From NCBI GenBank assembly GCA_023411395.1, contig JAEYOV010000011.1, forward strand, positions 1 to 18,646: a stretch of DNA of 18,646 nt, read 5' to 3'. Source of the stretch: Bacillota bacterium (GTDB lineage Bacteria > Bacillota > Clostridia > Christensenellales > Aristaeellaceae). Both the position numbers and the translations under genes were made by a program. The notes beneath the pieces are model-generated. The model was not told the DNA's origin and ran no database searches. It worked only from the letters and a program-made list of their open reading frames with translations. This document shows positions 1 to 8,300 of the stretch, piece by piece (the first letter of the stretch is position 1; the number at the start of each line of letters is the position of its first letter).

Positions 1-37
1 ACGCCCCCGCCCTACGGTACCCATTTTCCGGGCAATA

Positions 38-880
38 TTAACTTTTCCCCAGGCCCCTGTAGGCGACGGGCGTCATCCCCGTTTCCTTTTTGAAAACCCG
101 GTAGAAATAATGGATATTGGTGTAGCCCAGTTCCTCGGCCACCCGCTCTATCTTCATACCGGTCAAGCGCAGCAGCTCCTTCGCCTTCTCCATCTTTCTT
201 TCGGTAATGTACTGCTTCGGCGTGCTTCCGGTAACAGCCTTGAAAAGCCTGATGAGGTGCTGGGGACTCACGAAAAACATGCCGGAGAGGTCGTTAAGCG
301 CGATCTCCCGGTTCAGGTTTTCGTCGATAAACTGCTTTACCTGCGAAACGACGTTCAGCTTCTTTGCGCCGATCAGCTCCGAAAGCGATTCCGGGCCCGC
401 GCCGCTGCCCGCATCCTGCCGGTAGATTCTGCCGGTCAGCACGAAAAGCTTCATAAGCTCCGCTTCCAGTATGAACTCATAGCCCTCTTTTTCCTCCAGG
501 CGCTCCACCAGTATATTCTTGAGCACCTGTTCGATCTCCGGCACCCTGCGCGTGTGCAGGAAAACCGAGCCCGTAAAGGGCAGGTTGAGCGCACGGAAGA
601 CTTGCGCGTCGTTGCGCACCTTCAGGAAAAAAAGCTCCACGCTCTCCCGTATCGTGCCGCACTCAAAGTGCGAATCAAAGGGAGCGACGATGATAAGATC
701 GCCGGAGGAGATGCCGTGCCTTGTTCCGTTCAGCGTAAATTCGCCCCTGCCGCTCACCGCATAGCAGATTTCCCAGCAGTCGTGCGTATGGGGAACCTGG
801 GCTCCCGTGAAGTTGTAAAGCGTAACGGCGTCTATGTGCAGCAGCCTGTTCTCCGCTATCTCGTCGGACATGCCCGGCAT
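38..880 (-). CDS. AraC-family transcriptional regulator with N-terminal cupin domain
   Basis: A 280-residue one-component regulator. The N-terminal half is a cupin-type sensor: a HTHDCWE stretch near residues 31-37, then a GRGEFTLNG strand and an SGDLIIVAPFDSHFE strand typical of AraC_binding domains that bind a sugar. The C-terminal ~100 residues (about 175-275) are a double helix-turn-helix AraC domain, with FVSPQHLIRLFK in the first HTH and the signature RVAEELGYTNIHYFYRVFKKETGMTP in shortened form (YTNIHYFYRVFKKETGMTP). The frame is open back to 934, but that start would lie inside the likely -10 box at 935-940. I chose the ATG at 880 because AAGGGGGG sits 7 nt upstream; ATG 871 is the alternative. 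It is divergent from the GH35 beta-galactosidase, so it is the natural candidate activator of that gene, using a beta-galactoside or its product as signal. That role is inferred from position. No membrane segment is present. Confidence 0.9.
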   Translation of the reverse strand: MPGMSDEIAENRLLHIDAVTLYNFTGAQVPHTHDCWEICYAVSGRGEFTLNGTRHGISSGDLIIVAPFDSHFECGTIRESVELFFLKVRNDAQVFRALNLPFTGSVFLHTRRVPEIEQVLKNILVERLEEKEGYEFILEAELMKLFVLTGRIYRQDAGSGAGPESLSELIGAKKLNVVSQVKQFIDENLNREIALNDLSGMFFVSPQHLIRLFKAVTGSTPKQYITERKMEKAKELLRLTGMKIERVAEELGYTNIHYFYRVFKKETGMTPVAYRGLGKS

Positions 881-934
881 GTCCCCGCCCCCCTTCGGCC
901 TATTTACATGAGAATCGCGCATGATAGTACACAA

Positions 935-963
935 ATTATATCACGATTCTTTCTTCCTGTAAC
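935..963 (-). promoter_or_regulatory. Likely sigma-A promoter of the AraC-family regulator
   Basis: On the minus strand, GTTACA (958-963) is followed after 17 nt by a perfect TATAAT (935-940). Transcription would start near 928, about 48 nt before the chosen ATG at 880. The -35 box matches the consensus at four of six positions. Its placement argues against the longer reading frame beginning at 934. Confidence 0.55.
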
Positions 964-974
964 TCCGTCTATAT

Positions 975-1061
975 GTCATCCTGAGGGCCACGCCCGAAGG
1001 ATCTTGTCTTCCGGGTAATGTTTGCAGCAAAAGATCCTTCGGGCGTGGCCCTCAGGATGAC
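975..1061. repeat. Perfect 31-bp inverted repeat (REP/MITE-like palindrome) in the AraC-GH35 intergenic region
   Basis: The arms 975-1005 and 1031-1061 are exact reverse complements over 31 bp, separated by a 25-nt loop. The arm begins GTCATCCTGAGGGCC and ends CGAAGGATCTT. That type of sequence (CATCCTGAG...CGAAGGATCT) is familiar as an interspersed intergenic palindrome in many bacterial genomes; this resemblance is from memory and was not searched. It lies between two divergently transcribed genes, 12 bp beyond the regulator's -35 box. It could act as an insulator, a terminator for read-through from either side, or simply be an inserted repeat. There is no T-tract typical of an intrinsic terminator. 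Confidence 0.85.
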
Positions 1062-1218
1062 AGGCCGCGAAAGGGGAGAAAGCAAGCGGTTCGAACGGAT
1101 GCCGGCACAGGCGGGCGCAAAATTCGTATCCCTACGAACGCCAAGAGTGTATTGGCTTTTCCCTGCTTCTGTAGTTGAAAGTCCAGCAGCCTCAATTTGA
1201 TTTGAATGGAGCGGTATT
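1062..1218. other. GH35 upstream region with no clear promoter
   Basis: This stretch separates the palindrome from the GH35 start codon. I see no good sigma-A promoter: TTGAAA at about 1176 has no convincing -10 box at 16-18 nt. An activator-dependent promoter is possible. GGAGCGG just before the ATG at 1219 serves as ribosome binding site. Confidence 0.4.
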
Positions 1219-4026
1219 ATGAACCTAGCATACGACGAAAAATCATTCCTCATCGACGGCAAAAGAATATGGCTTCTTGCCGGGGAGATACACTATTTCC
1301 GCCTGCCGGTTGAAGAGTGGCGGGGAGCGCTGCTTCGTGCAAAGCGTGCCGGGCTCAATGCCGTCAGCACCTACGTGCCATGGAATTTCCACGAGGAGAG
1401 GGAGGGCGCGCCTGATTTCACAGGCGGCCGTGACCTTGCCCGCTATATCGACATGATCGGTGAGCTTAACATGTACGCGATGCTTCGCCCAGGCCCCTAC
1501 ATCTGCAGCGAGTGGGACGGCGGCGGTTTGCCGGCCTGGCTTTGCGCCAAGGGCGTGAGGCGGTTCCGGGAGGACGATCCCGTATACATGGCGGCCCTGG
1601 AGCGCTGGTTCGACGCGCTGCTTCCCATCATCGCGCAAAGGCAGATCAAAAGGGACGGCCCAGTCATCACCATTCAAAACGAGAACGAATATCCCGGCGG
1701 CTGGGACGAATCGATGCGCCGCTATATTTTCAAGATCAACGCGCTTTTCAAAAAACACGGCATTGATGTGCCGGTCCTCGCGTGCAATGTCCATGCATCG
1801 TCCAAAACCGCGATACAGATCAACAGCACCACCGTCCTTAAGGACCAACTGACAGATCCATCGATGATCCTCACGTACAACCACCACACCGAGACCGAGC
1901 AGATACGGGAGCTCAGGCTCCGGCAGCCCCATGCCCCGCTCCTGGTTACGGAATTCTGGAGCGGCGGGCCGCGATATTGGGGGCAAGCCAGATACTTTTG
2001 GCCAAAATCCGCCGATCAGGCGCGGGCCGTATATGAATATACCTCCCAAGGCGCCCAGGTCGATTATTATATGTTTGAGGGTGGCACGAACTTTGGCTTC
2101 TTTGGCGGCAACAATATTACCGCATCCTACGCGGGAAGCTATCCGGTGGGGGACGGCGGGGTGCCGGCTGAAAAGTATTATGCCGTTCATCCCGTGAATC
2201 TTTTCCTGAACAGCTTTGGGGAGATCATTGCCGGCAGCAGTGAGGAGAAGGATATGGGCGGTATCCGCTGCCCGGACTGGGCACGGCTCACCGTGCGCGG
2301 CGGCAGCGAAGGGGTGATTGCATACCTTTCCGTACAGGAAGCGCATAGGCAGGCCGAGCTTATACTCCCGAGCGGAAAAAGCCTGCAAGTACATCTGGGG
2401 GACGTCCCCGCGTGTGCGCTGCCGCTGGGACTTACGCTTTTTGGAAGCATGACCGTGGATTACAGCAATTTGCACCTGCTGGTCAAGGATGATGAGCGGC
2501 GCACGCTGCTGCTTTTCGGGCCGGCGGGCACAGAGGGCGTCGTCAGCGTCAATGGCACCGAGGAGCGCATGCATGTACTGCGCGGGAAGGTGGAACGGCT
2601 TGCGGTATCCGGCATGAACATCATCGTCATGGATGATCAGCTGGCCAGGCGGTGCTGGATTGATGGCGGCGAAATCATCATCGGCCCCGACTGGGTGGGG
2701 GAGCGGAATGAGGACGGTTCCTATGAATTAAGAACGGGCGATGATTATCCCGATACCGTTTTGTTGGACGAGGACGGCAATCCTGTCATTAAGCATTATC
2801 CGCCCGCAAAGCTTATTGACCCGGTGCCAGAGCTTGGCGGATGGACGATGACCCCTTCTCCCGAGACTTTGCCCGGTGATGTATGCGGCTGGGAGATGCT
2901 CGATGCGCCCTGCGCGCAGGAGCGGCTTGGTGTGACGCAGGGGTATCTGTGGTACGCCGCTGTATACGATAGCGGGGAGGATTGCGTTAAAAACCTGCTG
3001 CTTACCAACACGCCAAACCGTGTTCTGATATTCGTAAACGGCAGGTATTGCGGCACGCATGCCGATGGCCGCAGCGTGCGTATGCGCGACGAATACGGCC
3101 ATCCGGCCGACTGGGCGTTTGAGGAAATCCCGGTTCCCTTAAAGAAAGGGAGGAATCACTTTGTTTTCCTCTCCGATGACCTCGGGCATAATTACGACGT
3201 GCCCGTGCCGCAAGGCATGCAGGGGCCTGCTTTCGTCGGCTCCCGCATGGCGGAAGTAGCTGATATGAAGGAACTGCCTGCGCAGCCGGTGTCAGCCGAC
3301 GCACTTAATTTTCTGTATTGCCGCGATTACCGCAATCCCGAGCCCGTACCCGTTTTCGAGTTCGAGCTGCCCCTTTTAAAGGGCGAAGAGGCCTTCATTA
3401 TGATCCACGGCGTACATGCCTGGGTGACATCAGGCGGCAGGGATATACTGCCCATGACCTGGCCGGAGTCGCCCTGGACGATGTTTTCGCAGATCAAGAG
3501 ATGGATCTCATGGAGGCTGCCTGCGCCGGACGCAAGCGGCGTCTTAACCGTGTGCGTACAGGCGCCTGGTTGGAGCAAGGAGGAAATACTGGAGAACATG
3601 ATGGTGTATACCGTTCCGCAATCCGGGGCGCTGACTGGCTGGCGGTGGAAGAAGTGGGAATACTTGGACGGCGAGGCACCGGCAGAGGCGGTACAGGAGC
3701 GCCGCGGGGAAGGGGATGGCCCGCTGGTGCTTCTGCCGGTGAAAAGCGGCCTCATGCGCAAGGCACGGCGGCTTAAACCAGCATACTTCGAAACGGAATT
3801 TCCATTGCCGCAGGGGGATTTGCCCGTTTTCTTCAACCCGGGTCAGATGCAAAAAGGGCAGATATATCTAAACGGTCATAATGTCTGCAGGTTTTGGCAG
3901 AAGGACGGCGTTCGGGACGCGTACTATCTGCCCAGGGCGTGGATGAGCGGCAGGAACAAGCTGGTTGTATTCGAGGAGCTTGGCATACAGCCGCAGAACG
4001 CCTCGCTTTCATTCGGCGATAGGTGA
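1219..4026 (+). CDS. GH35 beta-galactosidase, cytoplasmic
   Basis: A 935-residue enzyme that should hydrolyse terminal non-reducing beta-D-galactosyl residues with retention. The N-terminal third is a GH35 TIM barrel: GEIHYFRLP (22-30), YVPWNFHEE, LRPGPYICSEWDGGGLPAWL, then IQNENEYPGG with the acid/base Glu157 preceded by Asn156, and LLVTEFWSGG with the nucleophile Glu245. Motif roles follow the family; residue numbers are counted here. The middle and C-terminal parts are beta-rich and include a galactose-binding-like jelly roll at the end (GQIYLNGHNVCRFW, YYLPRAWM). It is longer than many bacterial GH35 enzymes (about 600-800 residues). There is no signal peptide, so it acts on imported oligosaccharides. 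The start is supported by GGAGCGG about 6 nt upstream. It stands alone on the plus strand, divergent from the AraC regulator that probably controls it. The exact linkage preference cannot be read from sequence. Confidence 0.93.
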   Translation: MNLAYDEKSFLIDGKRIWLLAGEIHYFRLPVEEWRGALLRAKRAGLNAVSTYVPWNFHEEREGAPDFTGGRDLARYIDMIGELNMYAMLRPGPYICSEWDGGGLPAWLCAKGVRRFREDDPVYMAALERWFDALLPIIAQRQIKRDGPVITIQNENEYPGGWDESMRRYIFKINALFKKHGIDVPVLACNVHASSKTAIQINSTTVLKDQLTDPSMILTYNHHTETEQIRELRLRQPHAPLLVTEFWSGGPRYWGQARYFWPKSADQARAVYEYTSQGAQVDYYMFEGGTNFGFFGGNNITASYAGSYPVGDGGVPAEKYYAVHPVNLFLNSFGEIIAGSSEEKDMGGIRCPDWARLTVRGGSEGVIAYLSVQEAHRQAELILPSGKSLQVHLGDVPACALPLGLTLFGSMTVDYSNLHLLVKDDERRTLLLFGPAGTEGVVSVNGTEERMHVLRGKVERLAVSGMNIIVMDDQLARRCWIDGGEIIIGPDWVGERNEDGSYELRTGDDYPDTVLLDEDGNPVIKHYPPAKLIDPVPELGGWTMTPSPETLPGDVCGWEMLDAPCAQERLGVTQGYLWYAAVYDSGEDCVKNLLLTNTPNRVLIFVNGRYCGTHADGRSVRMRDEYGHPADWAFEEIPVPLKKGRNHFVFLSDDLGHNYDVPVPQGMQGPAFVGSRMAEVADMKELPAQPVSADALNFLYCRDYRNPEPVPVFEFELPLLKGEEAFIMIHGVHAWVTSGGRDILPMTWPESPWTMFSQIKRWISWRLPAPDASGVLTVCVQAPGWSKEEILENMMVYTVPQSGALTGWRWKKWEYLDGEAPAEAVQERRGEGDGPLVLLPVKSGLMRKARRLKPAYFETEFPLPQGDLPVFFNPGQMQKGQIYLNGHNVCRFWQKDGVRDAYYLPRAWMSGRNKLVVFEELGIQPQNASLSFGDR

Positions 4027-4052
4027 TGCTCGAGCGAAAGGGACCTGAGGCG

Positions 4053-4101
4053 GGGGCGATGTTTCACTGGAAGTATTTCTGTAAGAACAGGGCATCGCCC
4101 C
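4053..4101 (+). other. Hairpin downstream of the GH35 gene
   Basis: GGGGCGATG (4053-4061) and CATCGCCCC (4093-4101) form a perfect 9-bp stem. The 31-nt loop itself holds a small CTGT/ACAG stem. It starts 27 nt after the stop codon and could stabilise or end the GH35 transcript. It lacks a following U-tract, so it is not a standard intrinsic terminator. Confidence 0.4.
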
Positions 4102-4169
4102 AATGAACTGGCAACCACAGAAGCTATGACTTACATAATCCCCGGCGGAGAAGCCAATAAACAAACAAC

Positions 4170-4419
4170 GCCGTAGGGGCGATTTGTAATCGCCCGCATG
4201 CTGCGGTCAGGAATGTCACTTGGCGGGCTCCGGAACACCGCCCCCGCCTGTGGCGGAAATGGGCGGGGTGGAGGAGGCTGGCGAAACAGGCTCCGGAATC
4301 GAGCGCCGCCGGTGGCGGATGAAGCGAGATGAAGGAGGCCGGCGAAACTAGCGATGCGAGCGGCAGCGTAGCAGCGCGCCGATTGAGCCAGATGGGCACT
4401 TACAAATCGCCCCTACGGC
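4170..4419. repeat. 250-bp MITE-like element with 20-bp perfect terminal inverted repeats
   Basis: The ends 4170-4189 and 4400-4419 are perfect 20-bp inverted repeats (GCCGTAGGGGCGATTTGTAA and its complement), with weaker complementarity continuing inward. The left end can also fold by itself: GGGCGATT (4177-4184) pairs with AATCGCCC (4188-4195) around a 3-nt loop. The interior contains two imperfect tandem units about 61-63 bp apart, e.g. GGCTCCGGAA at 4226 and 4289, and GGAGGCTGGCGAAAC at 4273 matched by GGAGGCCGGCGAAAC at 4334. No transposase or credible ORF is inside. I interpret it as a non-autonomous mobile or interspersed intergenic repeat. The extreme left edge of the window (9-17, GCCCTACGG) resembles its terminus and may be the end of another copy. 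Confidence 0.65.
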
Positions 4420-4599
4420 TTTCATGCGAAAATGAACGGTTTTACCAGGCAATCGCGCCCTCCGGTAGTGAAGCCAACAAGTATACAAAACCGTGCGCAG
4501 GCTGGTTAAAGGCGAGCCCTGATGCCAGTAAATTACATTTTAATTATCACAGAAACTATGCTATGCTTGAATTAGCCGAACACGATAAAGGGTGATCAT
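4420..4599 (+). other. Leader region upstream of the two-component system
   Basis: About 180 nt without a gene, becoming AT-rich from 4530. TATGCT occurs near 4558-4566 as a weak -10 candidate, but no -35 box at a good distance is convincing. Just before the ATG at 4600, AAGGGTGATC resembles the extended anti-16S pairing sequence AAGGAGGTGATC and sets the start codon of the response regulator. Confidence 0.4.
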
Positions 4600-6231
4600 A
4601 TGTTCCGCGTACTGATCGTCGAAGATGAAATGCTCGTTAGGCTCGGTCTGAAAAACTCCATTGATTGGGCCAAGTTCGATATGACCGTCATCGCCGACGC
4701 CGCCGATGGGCAGGCGGCGGAACAGATCTACCTTAAGGAAAAGCCCGATCTTATCATCACCGATATCAAGATGCCGGTCATGGACGGCATGGAGCTTATC
4801 GCACGGATACGCGCGCAGGACAAAGATACCAAAATCATCATCCTCTCCTGCCTGGATGAATTCGAGCTGGCCCGCAAGGCGATGTCGCTGGGCGTATCGG
4901 AATATATACTGAAGCTGTCGATGTCCGAAGAGGAAATCGAGGCGATATTAAGGCGCGTGCAGGGGGAACTTGCCGCCCGTGGCGTGAAGGTTTTGGCCGG
5001 ACAGTCCCAGCTTGGCGCCTACGATACGAAGGAAAAGCACATCAAGGAATTCATTTATTATGGTAACCGCGACGAGAAAGCTTTTGCCGCCTACGTTAAC
5101 AAGGCGGGCTTGCGCCTGCATCCGGGCGGCCTTATCGTATGCATCATGCACGTGGACCATTTCGGGGCGCTGCAGGCGGCGTTCAGCGACCCGCAGGGGC
5201 AGCGCATCAAATCCGCACTGCTGGCGATACTCGAGGATATCATGTCACGGTATGGCCGGGGGGAGGCCATTTACGACAGCGGCCCCTGCTATATGCTTAT
5301 CTTCAGTTTTCCGGATTCCATGGGAGAAAACGAGTCGCACAAGGAGCTCATGAACATATTGAGCAACATAAAAAGCGTCGTATCCACGCACCTGAATGCA
5401 TGCGTATCCTTTGGCATCAGCGGATTTGCAAACGGTTACGGATCGCTGAACGGAATGTATACAAAGGCCCGCGAGGCGCTTTCACAAAAATTCTTTTCCG
5501 GTTCGGGCATGTTCTTTGCCGCCGGGCCTTCTTGCAGTCCCGGGCAGACGGCGGGCAAGATCGCGAGCCTCAAGCGCCATCCGAAGCTATTGAGCCTCCT
5601 TGGCGAAGAAGCCGCGGCCGAATTTAACGCAAAGGCTGATGCCTTCATCGATGCGGGGCTCGGGGATGGGTCGAGGATACTGGCTTTTTTCAGCCATATC
5701 GCTCAGTGGCTGACCACGCTTTTGCGCCTGAAGGAGAATAAGCCGCTTGAACTTTTCCTATGGGCAGACGAAAAAATCAGGGAATGCGAAACGCTGGACG
5801 AGGCGATTGAAGCCTTCCAGGGGTTCCTGAGCGTTGCCTTGGATGAAACAGTAAGATCAAGGGGGCTGAGCAAGGAGGTTTCCGAGGCTTTGCAATATGT
5901 GCAGAACAACTACAGCCGCAATGTAAGCCTTACGCAGGCGGCCGGGCATGTGGGGCTCAGCCCGAATTACCTGGGGAACCTGTTCAAAAAGGAGCTCAAG
6001 GTTGGCTTTAACGAGTACTTAAGCGACCTGCGCATCGAAAAGGCGAAGGAACTGCTGCTGAACACCTATCTGAAATCCTATGAAATTTCCGAGAGGGTGG
6101 GCTTTTCGGAGAGCACCTATTTTTGCAGGGTGTTCAAGAAGGCGACGGGCTATAGTCCCAACGAGTTCCGCAGCCGCCTGATGAAGGAATGGACGGAGGA
6201 CATGGACAATGACCACAGCCGCGAGAATTAG
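4600..6231 (+). CDS. YesN-type response regulator (REC plus AraC DNA-binding domain)
   Basis: A 543-residue cytoplasmic response regulator. The receiver domain (1-125) has the acidic pocket E8-D9, the phospho-acceptor Asp55 in LIITDIKMPVMDG, Ser83 at the switch position and Lys105 in YILKLS. The central part (about 150-300) contains SFGISGFANGYGSLNGMYTKAREALSQKFF, a linker with a degenerate GGDEF-like fold common in this family. The C-terminal ~105 residues (about 425-535) are an AraC helix-turn-helix pair: LTQAAGHVGLSPNYLGNLFKK and ISERVGFSESTYFCRVFKK, followed by ATGYSPNEFR. Its last 23 bases overlap the histidine kinase gene, so the two are co-translated partners. In this family such pairs activate adjacent sugar-uptake operons, here most simply the gene starting at 8301; a 21-bp-period direct repeat upstream of that gene is a candidate site. 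Confidence 0.95.
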   Translation: MFRVLIVEDEMLVRLGLKNSIDWAKFDMTVIADAADGQAAEQIYLKEKPDLIITDIKMPVMDGMELIARIRAQDKDTKIIILSCLDEFELARKAMSLGVSEYILKLSMSEEEIEAILRRVQGELAARGVKVLAGQSQLGAYDTKEKHIKEFIYYGNRDEKAFAAYVNKAGLRLHPGGLIVCIMHVDHFGALQAAFSDPQGQRIKSALLAILEDIMSRYGRGEAIYDSGPCYMLIFSFPDSMGENESHKELMNILSNIKSVVSTHLNACVSFGISGFANGYGSLNGMYTKAREALSQKFFSGSGMFFAAGPSCSPGQTAGKIASLKRHPKLLSLLGEEAAAEFNAKADAFIDAGLGDGSRILAFFSHIAQWLTTLLRLKENKPLELFLWADEKIRECETLDEAIEAFQGFLSVALDETVRSRGLSKEVSEALQYVQNNYSRNVSLTQAAGHVGLSPNYLGNLFKKELKVGFNEYLSDLRIEKAKELLLNTYLKSYEISERVGFSESTYFCRVFKKATGYSPNEFRSRLMKEWTEDMDNDHSREN

Positions 6232-8053
6232 GAAGAAGGGTAAGAGAGGGAGCCTGATGAGGCAGCTTATGCTGTACTTTACGCTTACCGGCCTTATCAT
6301 CCTCGCGCTGGGCTTCTACTTCACCTATGCCCAGGTCATGAACATTGTGGAAAAGCAGAACGAGAACCTTCTGCTCCAGCAGCTCCGCCAATCCGATCAC
6401 AATATCAGCAGTGTCCTCAAAGAGGCGGAAGGGCTCATTCAGCTCTTCATACAGGATCCGAACGTGGAGGAATTCATACGGTCCGACATCCGGGACCAGT
6501 CTTATAAAAACACGGTCATCAACCGGAACATCCTGGGCAGCATCTCCAAATTCATCGCAAGCCACAATTTCATCAACTCAATCTACTTTTTTACCGGGGA
6601 TAAGGATTCCGGGGATTGCGGCGAGCTGGGGCGGAACGCCAAAAATATATTTATCTCGCGGGAGGGTGTGCCCGCCTATTTTGAATCAGACCTCTACAGG
6701 GAGTCGCGCGCGGCCTATCCGAAGACAGTCTGGAAGGCGGGCTATACCGAGAGATTTTTCAATCCTCAGTTGACCCTAACTGACGGCGAGCTGTTCAGCG
6801 TGGCGAAAATCGTCAAGTTCGGCGGCAAGACCGCGAACCTGGTCTTCAACATCGGCGAACGTTACATCGCCTCGATCTATGCCGCTGATTCGGGAGAGGG
6901 GAATGTATATATCATCGACGGCGCCGGCGGAGTCATTTCCAGCGGCAGCGGAGGAAATTCTGGCGGATACAGCGGCGTAATCGAGGAAATCAAACAGAGC
7001 GAAGAAAAGAGCAAAGGGTACGGGAGCTTTACTTCAAAGGATGAAAGCGCCCTTGTGCAAACGGTATATTGCCGCATCAGGGAAACGGACTGGTACCTGG
7101 TGAGCGAAATCCCTTTGAGCATATACTCGGCGGACGTCGCCGTCATCCAGAGGATTCTTGCCATCACCTTTGCCGTGAGCATCGCGGCGCTGCTTGCCGC
7201 GTCATACGCCTGGCTGAAGAAAATCACACGGCCGCTCAACGTACTGGCGGACAGGATGAAGGATGTTAGCAGCGGCGAGCTCGGCGCCACCCTTACGAAG
7301 ATACCTCAAAATGAGCTTGGCATTGTGATCAGGCGGTTCAACGAAATGTCGCTGAACATTGCCGGCCTGGTGAAAAGGAATGAGGAAATACAGGAGGAGA
7401 AGAGGAGGATCGAGATCGAGGCGCTGCAAGCCCAGATCAACCCGCACTTCATCTACAACACGCTCAACATGATCAAATGGATGGCCATGATGGCCAAATC
7501 CAAGAATATCGTGGAAAGCATCATATCGCTCGGGAACCTTTTGAGGCCTGCCTTCAGCATGAACAAGATGTGCACGCTGCGCGAGGAGATAGAGTACATC
7601 AGAAACTACCTCAATATCATGAACTGGAGATTCGGGAACGGCATAACGCTGGAAGTCGGCATCCCGGAGGAGCTGATGGACTGCAGGGCCCCCCGGTTTA
7701 TTCTGCAGCCCGTTGTCGAAAATGCTGTCATACACGGCATACGCAAGCCTGAGAACGTACTTTTAATCACCATCGGTGCGTTCGAAGAGGCGGGTATTCT
7801 TCATGTCGTGGTTTCCGATACGGGCGCAGGCATTTCCGCCGCTGATCTTATAAAGATCAGGGAGTGCATCGCCGGCTTGACAGGCCGGCAGTGCGGGAGT
7901 GACGGCAGTATCGGGCTCTACAATGTCCACAGGAGAATTTGCCTCAATTATGGCGGCGAGTATGGCCTGCGCCTTGAGAGCACGGAAGGCGAGGGTACGA
8001 AGGTTTCGATCCGTCTGCCCCTTTTGCGCCGGGAGGAAAGCGCTCAGTCTTAA
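6209..8053 (+). CDS. YesM-type membrane sensor histidine kinase
   Basis: A 614-residue sensor kinase, partner of the overlapping response regulator. A membrane helix at about 20-42 is followed by an extracytoplasmic sensor region of ~270 residues (dCache-like by length and pattern, e.g. FINSIYFFTGDKDSGD). A second helix (about 316-337) and a HAMP linker (ITRPLNVLADRMKDVSSGELG) come next. The His_kinase (LytS/YesM-type) domain carries QINPHFIYNTLN with the phospho-accepting His413. The ATPase domain shows the N box ENAVIHGI (504-511) and DTGAGI (537-542), and ends with a GEGTKVSIRLPL strand. The ATG lies inside the regulator gene, with GGAGGA 8 nt upstream. It probably senses an extracellular saccharide directly or via a binding protein; the ligand is unknown. 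Confidence 0.94.
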   Translation: MTTAARIRKKGKRGSLMRQLMLYFTLTGLIILALGFYFTYAQVMNIVEKQNENLLLQQLRQSDHNISSVLKEAEGLIQLFIQDPNVEEFIRSDIRDQSYKNTVINRNILGSISKFIASHNFINSIYFFTGDKDSGDCGELGRNAKNIFISREGVPAYFESDLYRESRAAYPKTVWKAGYTERFFNPQLTLTDGELFSVAKIVKFGGKTANLVFNIGERYIASIYAADSGEGNVYIIDGAGGVISSGSGGNSGGYSGVIEEIKQSEEKSKGYGSFTSKDESALVQTVYCRIRETDWYLVSEIPLSIYSADVAVIQRILAITFAVSIAALLAASYAWLKKITRPLNVLADRMKDVSSGELGATLTKIPQNELGIVIRRFNEMSLNIAGLVKRNEEIQEEKRRIEIEALQAQINPHFIYNTLNMIKWMAMMAKSKNIVESIISLGNLLRPAFSMNKMCTLREEIEYIRNYLNIMNWRFGNGITLEVGIPEELMDCRAPRFILQPVVENAVIHGIRKPENVLLITIGAFEEAGILHVVVSDTGAGISAADLIKIRECIAGLTGRQCGSDGSIGLYNVHRRICLNYGGEYGLRLESTEGEGTKVSIRLPLLRREESAQS

Positions 8054-8061
8054 TTCCTGTT

Positions 8062-8101
8062 GTTGATTTTTTCAATATATTCGTTGATTTGTGCAACATT
8101 C
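8062..8101 (+). promoter_or_regulatory. Tandem direct repeat, candidate AraC-type operator
   Basis: GTTGATTT occurs at 8062 and again at 8083, a period of exactly 21 bp. The similarity continues as a CAA-N-AT block in both copies (about 14 of 17 positions). Two tandem half-sites spaced by two helical turns are typical of AraC-family proteins. It lies about 70-105 bp upstream of the predicted -35 box, just after the kinase gene. Binding by the response regulator encoded at 4600 is an inference. Confidence 0.45.
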
Positions 8102-8167
8102 GACCTGCACATTCATTCCATTTGTTCATCTTCCATGAAAAGTGAAAGGAATTTGTTACTTATTGCA

Positions 8168-8196
8168 TTGTTTCCGCTCCTCTTGTGGTCTATACT
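8168..8196 (+). promoter_or_regulatory. Likely sigma-A promoter of the permease-GH112 fusion gene
   Basis: TTGTTT (8168-8173), a 17-nt spacer and TATACT (8191-8196) form a sigma-A-like promoter with a good -10 and a weak -35 box, as expected for an activator-dependent promoter. Transcription would start near 8203 and give a leader of about 98 nt before the ATG at 8301. Confidence 0.55.
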
Positions 8197-8232
8197 AAGT
8201 TTACAAAATGTGAAAACATAAATGCATCAATG

Positions 8233-8274
8233 GATACAAATACGCAGCATACAAGCTCCGTTTGCATTTGTATC
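8233..8274 (+). other. 5'-leader hairpin upstream of the fusion gene
   Basis: GATACAAAT (8233-8241) and ATTTGTATC (8266-8274) are perfect 9-bp inverted repeats with a 24-nt loop. They lie inside the predicted untranslated leader, about 10 nt before the GGGGGAGGG ribosome binding site (8285-8293). The structure could affect mRNA stability or translation, or be a dyad operator. Its function is unknown. Confidence 0.4.
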
Positions 8275-8300
8275 AGGAGAGAGAGGGGGAGGGCGTGCAC

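Noticed and set aside
881..934. N-terminal extension of the AraC-family regulator
   Set aside because: The first codon is next to the likely -10 box and no ribosome site precedes it; a good ribosome site precedes 880.
975..1061. Palindrome as an intrinsic terminator
   Set aside because: It lies between divergent gene starts and has no T-tract on either side, so a terminator role is not supported by position.
1243..2574. Long antisense frame (443 codons) opposite the GH35 gene
   Set aside because: It lies wholly inside the GH35 gene, encodes no recognisable domain and is explained by GC-rich codon use of the sense gene.
4329..4595. 88-codon plus-strand frame before the response regulator
   Set aside because: It starts inside the repeat element, has no recognisable domain and no good ribosome site, and its composition follows the repeat.
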